From: JAEUIE01 sp046350055
GTDB taxonomy: Bacteria > Planctomycetota > Planctomycetia > Gemmatales > HRBIN36
Assembly (NCBI GenBank): GCA_046350055.1
Contig: JAXMBC010000001.1
Coordinates: forward strand, 1,984,001-2,048,000
Direction: 5' to 3'
DNA length: 64,000 bases
This document shows positions 44,301-52,708 of this stretch, piece after piece. A program made the translations under genes and the position numbers. The notes beneath the pieces were generated by a model that made no database searches, had not been told where the DNA came from, and was given only the letters and a program-made list of their open reading frames with translations. Position 1 is the stretch's first letter. Each line of letters starts with the position of its first letter.

Positions 44301-45989
44301 ATGGATATCGCCACCGTATAGTTGCAGGAAGAAAGTGGTAGCCACGGTGGCTCGTTGCTTATCTTTCTGATTCCAGCATTCCACCTGCCAGGCGGAATGT
44401 AGCTGAGTATAGACTGGCTTGAGATGCTGCAGCCAGAGAGGCAGATACACGGTCGATTGTGGATCGAGCAAATCATTCACCACCCGCCTGGCAGCATGAT
44501 CCCACCGTTCATCTTGTGGCGCGGCTTTGCTGAGATTGACTGCAGCAATGAGTCGTTTGGAAGGATGTAGTTTGTCATTCCCCAAGATCTGCCAGAGTTG
44601 TTGCACGAACTCAGCCTTCGGCGCCTGCCGCAAATGTTCATGCACCAGCAAAGCATCTGGCGGCTCCAGCTTTTGCATCAGTGGGTAAAGTTCCGCCTCA
44701 ATCGCTGGTTCTTTTTCAGACAGTGTGAGAAGCACGCGTGACAGCTTGCGTGGATCATTCTTGATTTCGCTACGCCGTGTGCGCAAATCGACTTCATGCT
44801 GCGTCAGGTTTGTTCGAAAAGATTGAATGACGGGACGGATTTCCGAGGCATCACCTTCCAGCAGAAGCCGCTGTTCTGCACTGATCCGACCCTGCAGATC
44901 GCTCATCGACTTCACTGCAAAATAGCTCGATATGCCCGTCGCCAATAGCAGGATAATGGCAATCGTCGCTAGCGAGACAGCCAGGGTGCGATTGCGACGA
45001 GCCCAGCGTTCCAGCTTACCCACTACTCCGACTGGGCGAGCTTCCACTGGCTCCGACTTAAGGTAACGTCGCAAGTCGGCTGCAAACGCCCCGCAGCTGC
45101 TGTACCGGTCACTGATTTTCTTCGACAGCGCTTTGAGACAGATGTTTTCCAGATCTCGCGGGATACTGTCCTTGAGAGAACGCAGACTGGGGGCGTCATC
45201 ACGCACAATGGCCCGCAGAATCACGTTGCCCGCTCCACGAAAAGGCAACTCATCCGTCAGCATCTGGAACAGGCAGATGGCCAAACTGTATTGGTCGCTG
45301 GCCTGGCCGATAAGCTCGATCTGGCCATTGGCCTGTTCCGGGCTCATGTAGATGATCGTACCGATCAGCTGACCTTCTTCGGTCATCGATTCATCCAGCC
45401 CCTCTCGCTTGGCCAGTCCGAAATCCAGGATGCGAGGTTGGCCGTATGCATCAAGGATGATATTGGCCGGCTTGATATCCCGATGAATGACTTTTTCCTG
45501 ATGGGCGAAGTCTAATGCCTCCGCCACCTTGATCGCAATCTCTACACTCTGTTTCTGTGTGAGTTTCTTGCGTTTGATGAGTGAATCAAGCGTGTCGCCT
45601 TCGACATATTCTTCAACTAGCACTTTCATGCTGGCGACGTCGACCAGTTCAAACACCTTGACAATACCGGGGTGATTGAGCTTACTGGCTGCCTTGGCTT
45701 CACGAACGAGCCGGGCTTCGAGATGAACTGCGCCCAACTTGCTCAAACGGATCGTCTTCAGAGCCACTTCACGTTCGAGATGAGAATCGCGAGCATGATA
45801 TACCGTACCGAAGCCTCCTTCTCCCAGTACCTTCAAAAGCGTGAAGCGGCCGATCTTTTCCAGGGCGACGGATTCGGTTTCATTGAAGTATTGGTCAAGG
45901 GTCGCCCCGCAATTTGTACATTGACGCGAGCCTTTACCTTCAATGGCTGTCTCAGCGGGCAAATCACATTGACACAAGGGGCATCGCAT
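41346..45989 (-). CDS. Giant Ser/Thr protein kinase with membrane helix and C-terminal FGE-sulfatase-like domain
   Basis: A 1547-residue protein. Residues 1-30 form a zinc-ribbon-like CPLC/CTNC pair; 48-310 is a Hanks-type kinase (glycine loop GEGGFGTVY, Lys78, HRDIKPANIILD with Asp171, DFGLAK 189-193, GTIIYMSPEQ). A membrane helix follows at about 335-358, then about 900 residues of periplasmic helical repeats with several RYxLLL-type motifs, and a formylglycine-generating-enzyme-like fold from about 1300 (RLPLESEYEYACRGR, GNATEWLHEV, SLSWGADSYFIRTSQRSSRP, HGFRVA). The FGE-like region lacks a visible catalytic Cys pair and is probably a ligand-binding variant. ATG 45989 gives MRCPLC; upstream frame begins with TTG. 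Confidence 0.85.
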   Translation of the reverse strand: MRCPLCQCDLPAETAIEGKGSRQCTNCGATLDQYFNETESVALEKIGRFTLLKVLGEGGFGTVYHARDSHLEREVALKTIRLSKLGAVHLEARLVREAKAASKLNHPGIVKVFELVDVASMKVLVEEYVEGDTLDSLIKRKKLTQKQSVEIAIKVAEALDFAHQEKVIHRDIKPANIILDAYGQPRILDFGLAKREGLDESMTEEGQLIGTIIYMSPEQANGQIELIGQASDQYSLAICLFQMLTDELPFRGAGNVILRAIVRDDAPSLRSLKDSIPRDLENICLKALSKKISDRYSSCGAFAADLRRYLKSEPVEARPVGVVGKLERWARRNRTLAVSLATIAIILLLATGISSYFAVKSMSDLQGRISAEQRLLLEGDASEIRPVIQSFRTNLTQHEVDLRTRRSEIKNDPRKLSRVLLTLSEKEPAIEAELYPLMQKLEPPDALLVHEHLRQAPKAEFVQQLWQILGNDKLHPSKRLIAAVNLSKAAPQDERWDHAARRVVNDLLDPQSTVYLPLWLQHLKPVYTQLHSAWQVECWNQKDKQRATVATTFFLQLYGGDIHAVVRLLTALPVNNVVMVVEHLKKMQPQQQVIAELKKLTEPGAKREPLILVPSGLPPVPEALKQQIKAAGGLLQESYAICAALPWTELHPLLKQMTGFGYRPIRCRPYSTASGLKVAVIWYRDHLQATEPKWTIATDLSAADVKVQEKAALSKGWMPIELSAYEVEPQPGAKEVRYVWISIPDADRLPFRLGLSILEENYLEMNKDWLLANNAVLHRTGILDLDRRMIPVISTVTNSGDKQLALTHLIRSIPSQRGQDSFAASFGYALSKDKFRLTLADFNIHHDVSWVPPLPKQSREEYFRKMGEQARRLKVEKKMELGIIYADLVRVAYELRTEPFISVDLVNLAKNVGNWDQLDWNLAHYFASNGDTHSTQLCLKRYVEMKSVDSRNSAYLHAVTSLLLQEVKEIGALLKSFEQVIDSKKDGLSNLLHARLLCLAAEQIKPEDHHRQQYLQKAWELAQATISEGEGPGYEIEEWWSREFAPLADKLEPLIQQKRSALRYAVTWSPARGTDEQLCHGETIDLAMSQWQVWSQAGYMPHLISVVEWEGKPRVISAWRRARPLPEEEAAVAVRQAHMLLSLIQWGNLDLTWQALSDPSIENLPVTLANELIFRSHDVRVDAHLFARRLLEPCTPLLKYRLLLVLGQYSLAETGELQSKLLAFLTDSLLNDPDPGVHSASDWLLRQWKQEKLLLHAWKNKNVTLEERGNRLWYRGERETEYTIFEKPGVFFMGLSPDDMEVSVPYKERPHWRYIGHTFALAMKEVTKRDFLEFKPEHDPGDKRFSPSLDGPIGNVRWRDAALYCNELSRREGLKEDQWCYFIDANTNQVRTVPGYLRLRGYRLPLESEYEYACRGRTRLIRYFGNSPHNINKYAWFIENANRHYHQVGMLAPSPFGLFDLYGNATEWLHEVSGLYPAIYGTDIINDDARQQAAGVLPNSSNVMITRSLSWGADSYFIRTSQRSSRPANATSEAMDHGFRVARTVFE

Positions 45990-46207
45990 CAACTCAGCAT
46001 AATGACTACAGCATGGCAACGAAAGCAATTTATTCCTCGATCATCAAACGATGCTGACACAGTAATGTCAAAGGATGCGCAGTTTAAGTAATCTGGGCAA
46101 TTAACTCTGCTTGACCACTAGGGTTGTTTCTGCTATCTCCTCGGCCGTTCGGGGGAATCCTACCTAGGGGGAGTGCCGCTGCTGCTCAGGCATGCGGCCT
46201 ATGTGTC

Positions 46208-48436
46208 ATGCTCCGACAGTGGTCGTGGAGCTTGTTCATCTGCTGTTGCAGTCTTACCGGCTGCTCGCGCGAGTTCTACGCCCGCTCGGCTGATAAGGAA
46301 GTTTATGATGCCATTGCCGAGCGCAATGTCGGGCCGTGGACTGTTCCACCACCCCAGGTAGAGCCACCGCCTCAATCACGAATCTTTGTTCCCGGCAGGG
46401 AAGTCGCTCCTCCTCAGCCGCCGGATGATCCTATGGCTCACGAGTACATGCTCATGGCCAATGGCATCCCCGGATCGACTCTCTGGCGAAAGCTCGATCA
46501 AACCGATGGTTGGGAGAACCCAGACTGGTTGGCATCACTTCCGCGAGACAAGCAAGGCAATGTGCCGTTGGATGCTGAAAGGGCTGTGCTTCTCGGGCAA
46601 ATCCACAGCATCATTTTCCGCACAGAAGTAGAGAATCTATACCTTTCCGCTCTTGCGCTCACTCTCAATCGGTTTGAGTTCACATGCCAGTGGTACCTCC
46701 TCAACAGCACATTCTTTCAGCATTTCGGAACGGGTGGTTTTCCTACTGAAACCAACTCGCTGACCACGTCAAGCAATCTTGGATTCAGCCGTGCTCTAGC
46801 TACCGGTGGTCAACTCCTCGTCGACTTCGCCAACTCGTTTGTCTTTGAATACACAGGCGGCACCACCACCGTAAACAGCAATATCTCTGCAACCTTCATC
46901 CAGCCACTACTCAAGAATGGCGGAAAGTATGTCCGGATGGAAGCACTCACCCAGGGCGAACGCAATTTGCTCTATTCCATTCGCGATTATGCCCGTTTCC
47001 GCAAGCAATACTGGTTCAGCCTTTCCATGCGTGACGGTGGCTACCTTGGACTGCAACTCGCTGCCCAGAACATACGCAATCAGGAAGATAACGTCCGCCG
47101 GCTCCAGCAAATCTACCAGCTCTACCAGTTCCTCATCAGTCGTCGGGCTGACATCTCTCAGGTGCAGCTCGATCAGATTTTCCTCAGTTACAAGCAGGCT
47201 CAGGCCAGCCTGATTCAAACTCGAACCAACTACGAGAATGCTCTTGATAGCTACAAGTTCCTCATCGGTTTACCGCCCAGCCTGCCGATTACACTCGAAA
47301 AGAATCTGCTGGAGCAGTTTGCCTTGACGACCAACGACATGGAGTCACTGCAAAGCGAACTCAATGCACTCGATCTGAAACTGCGACAGCCGGAACAACC
47401 TCCTCCACTGGCAGAACTGAAGTCGCAGGGAGCTCAGCTGGTCGACATCGTTAAACGCACATTGAAGGAAGCTCAGTTGGTCGAGAAAGAACTTGCCCAG
47501 CGGCTGAAATCACTGCCTGCGCAGTCGAACGATCCCGATGATCAGCAGGCTCAGCAGGACTTAACTCAACTATCAGAACGATTAACAGAGTTGCTCGATG
47601 AACTCAAGAAACTCGATGCCAATCTGGCTTCCAACATCAGCGAAATGACGGACAAGGAAGTTGCCCGTGACTGGGAACGTCTGCGTCGCCGTACGCGGGA
47701 ACTCATCGCGGTCCATGGCGATCTGCTCGTCTACCAGACCCAGGTACGGGTCTATGCCGTGCAACTCAAGTCCTTCCCGTACAGTGAGGAGCAGTGCATT
47801 ACCATGGCTTTGGAAAACCGGCTCGATCTCATGAACGATCAGGCCAGGGTGGTGGATAGCTGGCGGCGGGTCTACATTTCGGCCAATGCCCTGCAAGGCG
47901 GGTTGAATATTGTCGGCGGCATGAATATTGGCGTAGAACCGGGTACTCTCAATCCCTTTGACTTTTCCGCTCAGGCCAGTTCGTACCGGGTAGGTGTGCA
48001 ATTAGATGGGCCGCTGACACGACTCGTCGAAAGAAATACTTTCCGAAGCTCAATTATACAGTATCATAGAACTAGAAGAGCCTACCTGATTCGACGAGAT
48101 TCGGTGGTGCAGTCTCTCCGTCGCAACCTGCGACAGCTCGAGGCCGACCGCCTTAACTTCGAAATTGCCCGCCAGAGCCTGATCGCTGCTGCCCGCCAAC
48201 TGGAGGCTACCCGCCTTCGTCTATTGATGGGAGGCGATCTTAACCCCGCCACTGGTACTCTGGATACCCTCAGCGCTCTCTCCTCTCTGCTTGCTGCCAA
48301 GAACACCCTCATCGCCAACTGGGTGAACTACGAAACCGGGCGCACGCAGCTTCTCCTTGATATGGAACTGATCCAACTGGATGAAAGGGGGATCTATCAT
48401 GACGATACACTCTCCATCGTCCCGAAACCCGAATGA
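46208..48436 (+). CDS. TolC family outer membrane efflux lipoprotein, second copy
   Basis: A 742-residue paralogue of the 28567-31236 protein. Leader MLRQWSWSLFICCCSLTGC shows a lipobox (Cys near residue 19). The matching core motif is FIQPLLKNGGKYVRMEALTQGERNLLYSIRDYARFRKQ. Residues about 380-530 contain the extra segment, including an EKELAQRL / LTELLDELKK coiled coil. Its 3' end overlaps the following HlyD gene by 38 bases, the same arrangement as in the other operon. No ATPase or permease follows, so the pair may serve an inner-membrane partner encoded elsewhere, or a non-ABC system. ATG 46208 is the start giving the lipobox; a longer in-frame TTG exists. Confidence 0.82.
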   Translation: MLRQWSWSLFICCCSLTGCSREFYARSADKEVYDAIAERNVGPWTVPPPQVEPPPQSRIFVPGREVAPPQPPDDPMAHEYMLMANGIPGSTLWRKLDQTDGWENPDWLASLPRDKQGNVPLDAERAVLLGQIHSIIFRTEVENLYLSALALTLNRFEFTCQWYLLNSTFFQHFGTGGFPTETNSLTTSSNLGFSRALATGGQLLVDFANSFVFEYTGGTTTVNSNISATFIQPLLKNGGKYVRMEALTQGERNLLYSIRDYARFRKQYWFSLSMRDGGYLGLQLAAQNIRNQEDNVRRLQQIYQLYQFLISRRADISQVQLDQIFLSYKQAQASLIQTRTNYENALDSYKFLIGLPPSLPITLEKNLLEQFALTTNDMESLQSELNALDLKLRQPEQPPPLAELKSQGAQLVDIVKRTLKEAQLVEKELAQRLKSLPAQSNDPDDQQAQQDLTQLSERLTELLDELKKLDANLASNISEMTDKEVARDWERLRRRTRELIAVHGDLLVYQTQVRVYAVQLKSFPYSEEQCITMALENRLDLMNDQARVVDSWRRVYISANALQGGLNIVGGMNIGVEPGTLNPFDFSAQASSYRVGVQLDGPLTRLVERNTFRSSIIQYHRTRRAYLIRRDSVVQSLRRNLRQLEADRLNFEIARQSLIAAARQLEATRLRLLMGGDLNPATGTLDTLSALSSLLAAKNTLIANWVNYETGRTQLLLDMELIQLDERGIYHDDTLSIVPKPE

Positions 48437-50114
48437 GTCCGCTAAACCGTCCCGTGTTCTTGAGACTGATGTGATGCCGAAGGAAATGACGACGCTTGTT
48501 CCGCCTGTCTCAGCTGAAATGATACCCAGCGTGGCATATCCTGTTGTGCCCACGCATGTAGTGCACGTCAGTACAGATTTGATGCCCGCCTCAGCATTTC
48601 CGCTGCAGCGCGTGCCTCAGCGAACAAGCATGGCCTGGTTGCCCATGGCTGTCACTGCTCTACTGGCGGTTGGCGTAAGCTATCTCTGCTTCAGGCCTCT
48701 TCCCAGTGTCGTGGGACTCAGTCATGAAACAAACCTGCCAGTGGTACGCGCGACCAAGGCGCCTCTCTCTTCGGTATTGCAGGAACACGGAGTTCTCGAA
48801 GCGCAGGATTCTGTCTCCCTCACGAACCCGGTACTGGCAGCGCCCGTGATTCTTACGACGATGACGCCATATGGCACGACGGTCAGGAAGGGTGATGTTG
48901 TTGCCAAGCTGGATTTGACGCTGCTCCATTCCGCGATTGCAGACCAGCAGAGTAAAATCCTGGCTGCACGAATGAAGGTGACCGATGCCAACGAAGCGCT
49001 GGAGACGCTGAAGGCCAAGAACGAGACAGAACTGGCGACTGCCGAGTTACAGCTCGAGTTCGCCCAGGTTGATCTCACCAAATATCAGAATGAAGAGAAG
49101 CAGGTGGAACTGAACGACCGCCGCGGTCAGATTGCCATGGCCGAACGCGATCTCAAGGAGGCTGAGGAGAAGTTTCAGTACTACCGCACTTTTCACAAGC
49201 GAGGCTTCATCAGTAGTGAACAACTGAAAGCCAAGGAAGCTGAACTGGATCGCTCCCGCTTCAACCTGGCCCAAAGCCAGTCACGCCTGAAGATCTTTGA
49301 GCGCTATATGGTGCCTCGTCAGGAACGCACGCTGCAAGTCAAGGTCGATGAACTGAGGCGTGATATTCAGAAACTGAAAAAAACTCACTGCTCCGCATTG
49401 GCCAAGGCCAAGGGAGATATCACCACTGCCCAGGCTGCTCTCACTACGGAAGAACAGAAACTGAGCAGCCTGCAGGAGCAGCTTACCTTTACAGAATTGA
49501 AGGCGCCGCGTGATGGTATCCTGGCAGCTCCACCAGCTGAGGCGCAGAAAAGCCGGCCGACAGCCGGCGCAACCATTCAGCCCAAGCAGGTGATCTTCAC
49601 TATGCCGCAGATGGCTACCGTCTGTTTGCGCGTTCGTTTGACCGAGACAGATGCCAGGAAACTGCAACTTCATCAGCAGGCCCGCATCCTGATAGACAGT
49701 GACGAGGAAACACACTGCACCGGTATGCTGGAAAAGATCGAGTTTCAAGCCGAATCAGTCTGGGCTAAATCAGACAGTCAGCAGCCTCGCGACTACGTTG
49801 CGCACATCAAGGTCATTGCCAGTCAGCCACTGGAATGGAGCATGCTGGGGCAAAAGGCACATGTCGAATTCACCCTCGAAACATTGCCTGCTGCATTACA
49901 GGTACCGGCTTCCGCCATTACCGAAAAGGATGGCAAAAGCTACGTCACCGTGATCACGCACGAAGGTCTCGCACAACGAGAACTCCGCACTGGCTGTACC
50001 GATGGTAAACACGTCGAAGTCCGCCACGGTCTGGAAGCAGGCGAACGCGTCGTCGTAGGCAAGCTTCGACAGGAAAATACCGAGTCGGGCCGGTTCACTT
50101 TAGCCACCCCGTAG
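48399..50114 (+). CDS. HlyD/MacA family periplasmic adaptor protein, second copy
   Basis: A 571-residue adaptor with a long cytoplasmic N-terminus (about 75 residues), a single hydrophobic anchor (AWLPMAVTALLAVGVSYLCF), a lipoyl half (VVKGD-like VRKGDVVAKLDLTLL), a Lys/Glu/Gln-rich coiled coil (about 180-350) and a beta-barrel domain (ALQVPASAITEKDGKSYVTVI). ATG 48399 has AAGGGGG upstream with correct spacing. It overlaps the TolC gene by 38 bases. A perfect 14-bp hairpin 14 bases after its stop ends the two-gene operon. Confidence 0.83.
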   Translation: MTIHSPSSRNPNESAKPSRVLETDVMPKEMTTLVPPVSAEMIPSVAYPVVPTHVVHVSTDLMPASAFPLQRVPQRTSMAWLPMAVTALLAVGVSYLCFRPLPSVVGLSHETNLPVVRATKAPLSSVLQEHGVLEAQDSVSLTNPVLAAPVILTTMTPYGTTVRKGDVVAKLDLTLLHSAIADQQSKILAARMKVTDANEALETLKAKNETELATAELQLEFAQVDLTKYQNEEKQVELNDRRGQIAMAERDLKEAEEKFQYYRTFHKRGFISSEQLKAKEAELDRSRFNLAQSQSRLKIFERYMVPRQERTLQVKVDELRRDIQKLKKTHCSALAKAKGDITTAQAALTTEEQKLSSLQEQLTFTELKAPRDGILAAPPAEAQKSRPTAGATIQPKQVIFTMPQMATVCLRVRLTETDARKLQLHQQARILIDSDEETHCTGMLEKIEFQAESVWAKSDSQQPRDYVAHIKVIASQPLEWSMLGQKAHVEFTLETLPAALQVPASAITEKDGKSYVTVITHEGLAQRELRTGCTDGKHVEVRHGLEAGERVVVGKLRQENTESGRFTLATP

Positions 50115-50127
50115 TGTCATTGGAATG

Positions 50128-50160
50128 CAGCAAGGCTCTCATGAACTGAGAGCCTTGCTG
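50128..50160. terminator. Bidirectional hairpin terminator
   Basis: CAGCAAGGCTCTCA (50128-50141), loop TGAAC, TGAGAGCCTTGCTG (50147-50160): a perfect 14-bp stem between the TolC/HlyD operon and the convergent gene at 50172. Confidence 0.65.
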
Positions 50161-50171
50161 GTACGTTTGCC

Positions 50172-51464
50172 TCACGATGCTGTGATTGGTCGCGGACTCT
50201 TCCGCATTCGTCGCCAGACCAACTGCAGGAGAAGCAGCGGCAATGCCGCGAGCAAGCCATAGAGCACCCCAATAGGATAGGGCGACGGCAGCGGGAGTTG
50301 AAATAACGCGTAGCGTTTCCCATTCTCTGAGTCGTAATGTGCTAAAAGGTGCTTTCCATCATGCGACAGGTTGACAGAATTCACGTACTTTCCCAGCCAT
50401 AGCTGTTCATGCGAACCATCCAGGTGAATGAGATGCACAACTGCTCGAGATTTCGTTTCTATTAACCACTTCCAATCGAGCTTAATCCCGAGCTTGCGTT
50501 CCAGCCACTTCGCAAACTCGGTGGCAAGCGGAATCAGCGTTGTGTTAAATGATGTGATGCAGGCGACCTCACCATTCTTCAGGTTAAGCTGAGTGCCCCA
50601 CTCCGGCTTTTTCCCTCCGCGGATGGGTAACATAACACTCCGTTCGATCTCTCCTGTCTCCACTGAGAGCCATTGCACCTCATAGCCAACTTCGCTCTTC
50701 CATTCCATGACTACGAAGTGCCTGTCGTCCACTGTCAATTCGGCCATCCATGCAATGGTTAAAGGTAGTTTCTTTACCAACCCACGTGTTTCCACATCTA
50801 TTAAGTAACAATGCGTTCCTGTAGCGAAAAGCAGCTTTCGACCATCGTTGCTGATGGCATACAAATCGGCAACGCTTGGTTGTCTCAGTACCTTGGCAGC
50901 TTTCCCTTCGTTAAGCAAAACGAGTGTGTCTCCCACCTGCAGACTGCACCATTTGCCATTGGCAGACATCAGGATGTTGATGTAGCCCATAGTAACATCG
51001 CGAGGAATTGGATGACTGCTGAGAGGAGCATCACTGTCCTTGAGAATTGGAGGTTCATTCACAGTAATTAATGGTAACAGCACTTCCAGATTCTGGATCT
51101 GTTTCATCAGATCACGATGTATCAGTCGGGTTCCCTTTTCGTCTATGGTGATTGCTGCCAGCATACCTGTGGAGTGAATGTCAAACATACATTTACCCAA
51201 CGAAAGATGGAGGGGTGAACGGCTCGAACCATCCAGCGTCAAAGTACGTATCGTGAAGTGTTTGGGCGGCGTGGTCTCATCCCGTCCCATCAACAGCAGC
51301 CTGTCATCCTGGAGCACAATGGGGCTCCAGTTCTTGTCTATGGGCAGTGTCCACAGTGGCATTGGCTCATGGAATAAGAGCACCAGCCCGGCAACAACAA
51401 CGAAGACTACTATCACCACAAGGTAGCGAAGCAGAAACCACAGCGGCACCAAGAGCTTCTGCAT
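50172..51464 (-). CDS. Hypothetical membrane protein with beta-propeller-like region
   Basis: A 430-residue protein with an N-terminal helix (LLRYLVVIVVFVVVAGLVLLF) and a C-terminal helix (PIGVLYGLLAALPLLLLQLVW). The intervening 350 residues alternate short strands with Asp/Gly/Trp turns (for example SVADLYAISNDGRKLLFATGTH, SHDGKHLLAHYDSENGKRY), consistent with a WD40/TolB-like propeller in the periplasm. Proteins of this kind are usually unannotated in planctomycetes. It follows trxB on the same strand 22 bases downstream, so the two may be co-transcribed. Function unknown. Confidence 0.55.
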   Translation of the reverse strand: MQKLLVPLWFLLRYLVVIVVFVVVAGLVLLFHEPMPLWTLPIDKNWSPIVLQDDRLLLMGRDETTPPKHFTIRTLTLDGSSRSPLHLSLGKCMFDIHSTGMLAAITIDEKGTRLIHRDLMKQIQNLEVLLPLITVNEPPILKDSDAPLSSHPIPRDVTMGYINILMSANGKWCSLQVGDTLVLLNEGKAAKVLRQPSVADLYAISNDGRKLLFATGTHCYLIDVETRGLVKKLPLTIAWMAELTVDDRHFVVMEWKSEVGYEVQWLSVETGEIERSVMLPIRGGKKPEWGTQLNLKNGEVACITSFNTTLIPLATEFAKWLERKLGIKLDWKWLIETKSRAVVHLIHLDGSHEQLWLGKYVNSVNLSHDGKHLLAHYDSENGKRYALFQLPLPSPYPIGVLYGLLAALPLLLLQLVWRRMRKSPRPITAS

Positions 51465-51486
51465 GTCAGCCTACCTCGGATAACTT

Positions 51487-52566
51487 CTACACCAATCCAT
51501 GCTCGTTCAGCCAGCGTTCCGCATCGAGCGCGGCCATACAGCCCGTGCCTGCTGCGGTGACAGCCTGGCGATAATAGTTGTCTGCTACATCTCCGGCGGC
51601 AAAGACGCCTTCCACACTCGTCCAGGCTCGCTGGGGTTTGGTCCATTCGATGTAACCACTCTCGTTGGTCTTGAGCTGACCGCCAAGGAAATCGGTATTA
51701 GGCGTGTGACCAATGGCAACGAACAAGCCCTTCGTCTGCAAGGTTTCCCCTGGGCCACCCGTGGTGCTTTGCAACTTCACAGCCGTAACACCATCCTCTT
51801 CGTTGCCCAGCACTTCAGCGACCGCGCTGTTCCACTTCACCGTAATCTTCGGATTCGCAAAGAGACGTTCCTGCATGATCTTGCTGGCCCTCAACTTATC
51901 GCGACGGTGGACCAGGTAGACGGTGCTGCCAAACTTGGCAAGGTGATGGGCTTCCTCCAGGGCTGTATCGCCACCACCCACCACGACGATGGGATGATTG
52001 CGATAGCGTGGCAGGGCTCCGTCGCAGGTGGCACAGGCCGAGACACCGTTATTGAGGAACTTCTGCTCGCTGGGCAGGCCGAGGTAATTCGCCCGCGCCC
52101 CGGTGGCGACGATGACTGTCAGGGCTTCGATGGTTTTCCCTTCTCTGCTGTGGAGCGTGAAAGGACGCTTGCTGAAGTCCACTTTGACAATGTCGTCGGT
52201 GATGATGCGTGTCTCGAAGTTCACCGCCTGCTGGCGCATGAACTCCATGATCTCTGGTCCCATGGCTGAACGGCGGTGCTGGGCAGCCTTGCCTGTGTAG
52301 TGATGTGCAATGTTTGCCAACCGCTCAGGTGGCAATGCGGACTCGGCATAAGCCTTTAGCGCATGGGGATCAACGAATGGCCAACTCGGAAAGTTCTCCA
52401 CTTCAGTAGTAAGGTAGAGCTGGCCCATCGGCATCGTCGAATTGATCCGGTTCTGTTCCGTCTCGGCACCTTCAAACACCAGTGGAGAGAGATTGGCACG
52501 GGCTGAATAGATCGCCGCTGTCCATGCCGCTGGTCCGGAACCGATGATGACGACTTTCTCTGGCAT
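51487..52566 (-). CDS. trxB: Thioredoxin-disulfide reductase
   Basis: A 359-residue flavoprotein that passes electrons from NADPH to thioredoxin. FAD-binding GSGPAAWTAAIYSARANL at the N-terminus, the active-site pair Cys178/Cys181 (ACATCDGALP), the NADPH block VVGGGDTALEEAHHLAKFGSTVYLVHRRD and the C-terminal GVFAAGDVAD are clear. It is about 40 residues longer than E. coli TrxB (321 aa): an insertion lies between VENFPSWPF and GPEIMEFMRQQ (about residues 66-104). The redox motif shows it is functional. The GXGXXG first motif is GSGPAA. Confidence 0.93.
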   Translation of the reverse strand: MPEKVVIIGSGPAAWTAAIYSARANLSPLVFEGAETEQNRINSTMPMGQLYLTTEVENFPSWPFVDPHALKAYAESALPPERLANIAHHYTGKAAQHRRSAMGPEIMEFMRQQAVNFETRIITDDIVKVDFSKRPFTLHSREGKTIEALTVIVATGARANYLGLPSEQKFLNNGVSACATCDGALPRYRNHPIVVVGGGDTALEEAHHLAKFGSTVYLVHRRDKLRASKIMQERLFANPKITVKWNSAVAEVLGNEEDGVTAVKLQSTTGGPGETLQTKGLFVAIGHTPNTDFLGGQLKTNESGYIEWTKPQRAWTSVEGVFAAGDVADNYYRQAVTAAGTGCMAALDAERWLNEHGLV

Positions 52567-52649
52567 AGCATTACACCGAAGGGGGAGGAAGTTCCATTAC
52601 ACTATGAGGACAGATCGTGTTGCCAATGTTAGACCGGCGGGTGTAAACC

Positions 52650-52692
52650 ATCAACGAAAGAGGCGGGGACTAGCCCCGCCTCTTTCGTTGAT
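52650..52692 (-). terminator. Strong hairpin, terminator of the clpP operon
   Basis: The left arm ATCAACGAAAGAGGCGGGG (52650-52668), loop ACTAG and right arm CCCCGCCTCTTTCGTTGAT form a perfect 19-bp stem. It lies 16 bases after the stop of the minus-strand clpP gene and before the trxB promoter. Confidence 0.75.
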
Positions 52693-52708
52693 TATCTGAA
52701 TGTTGAGT

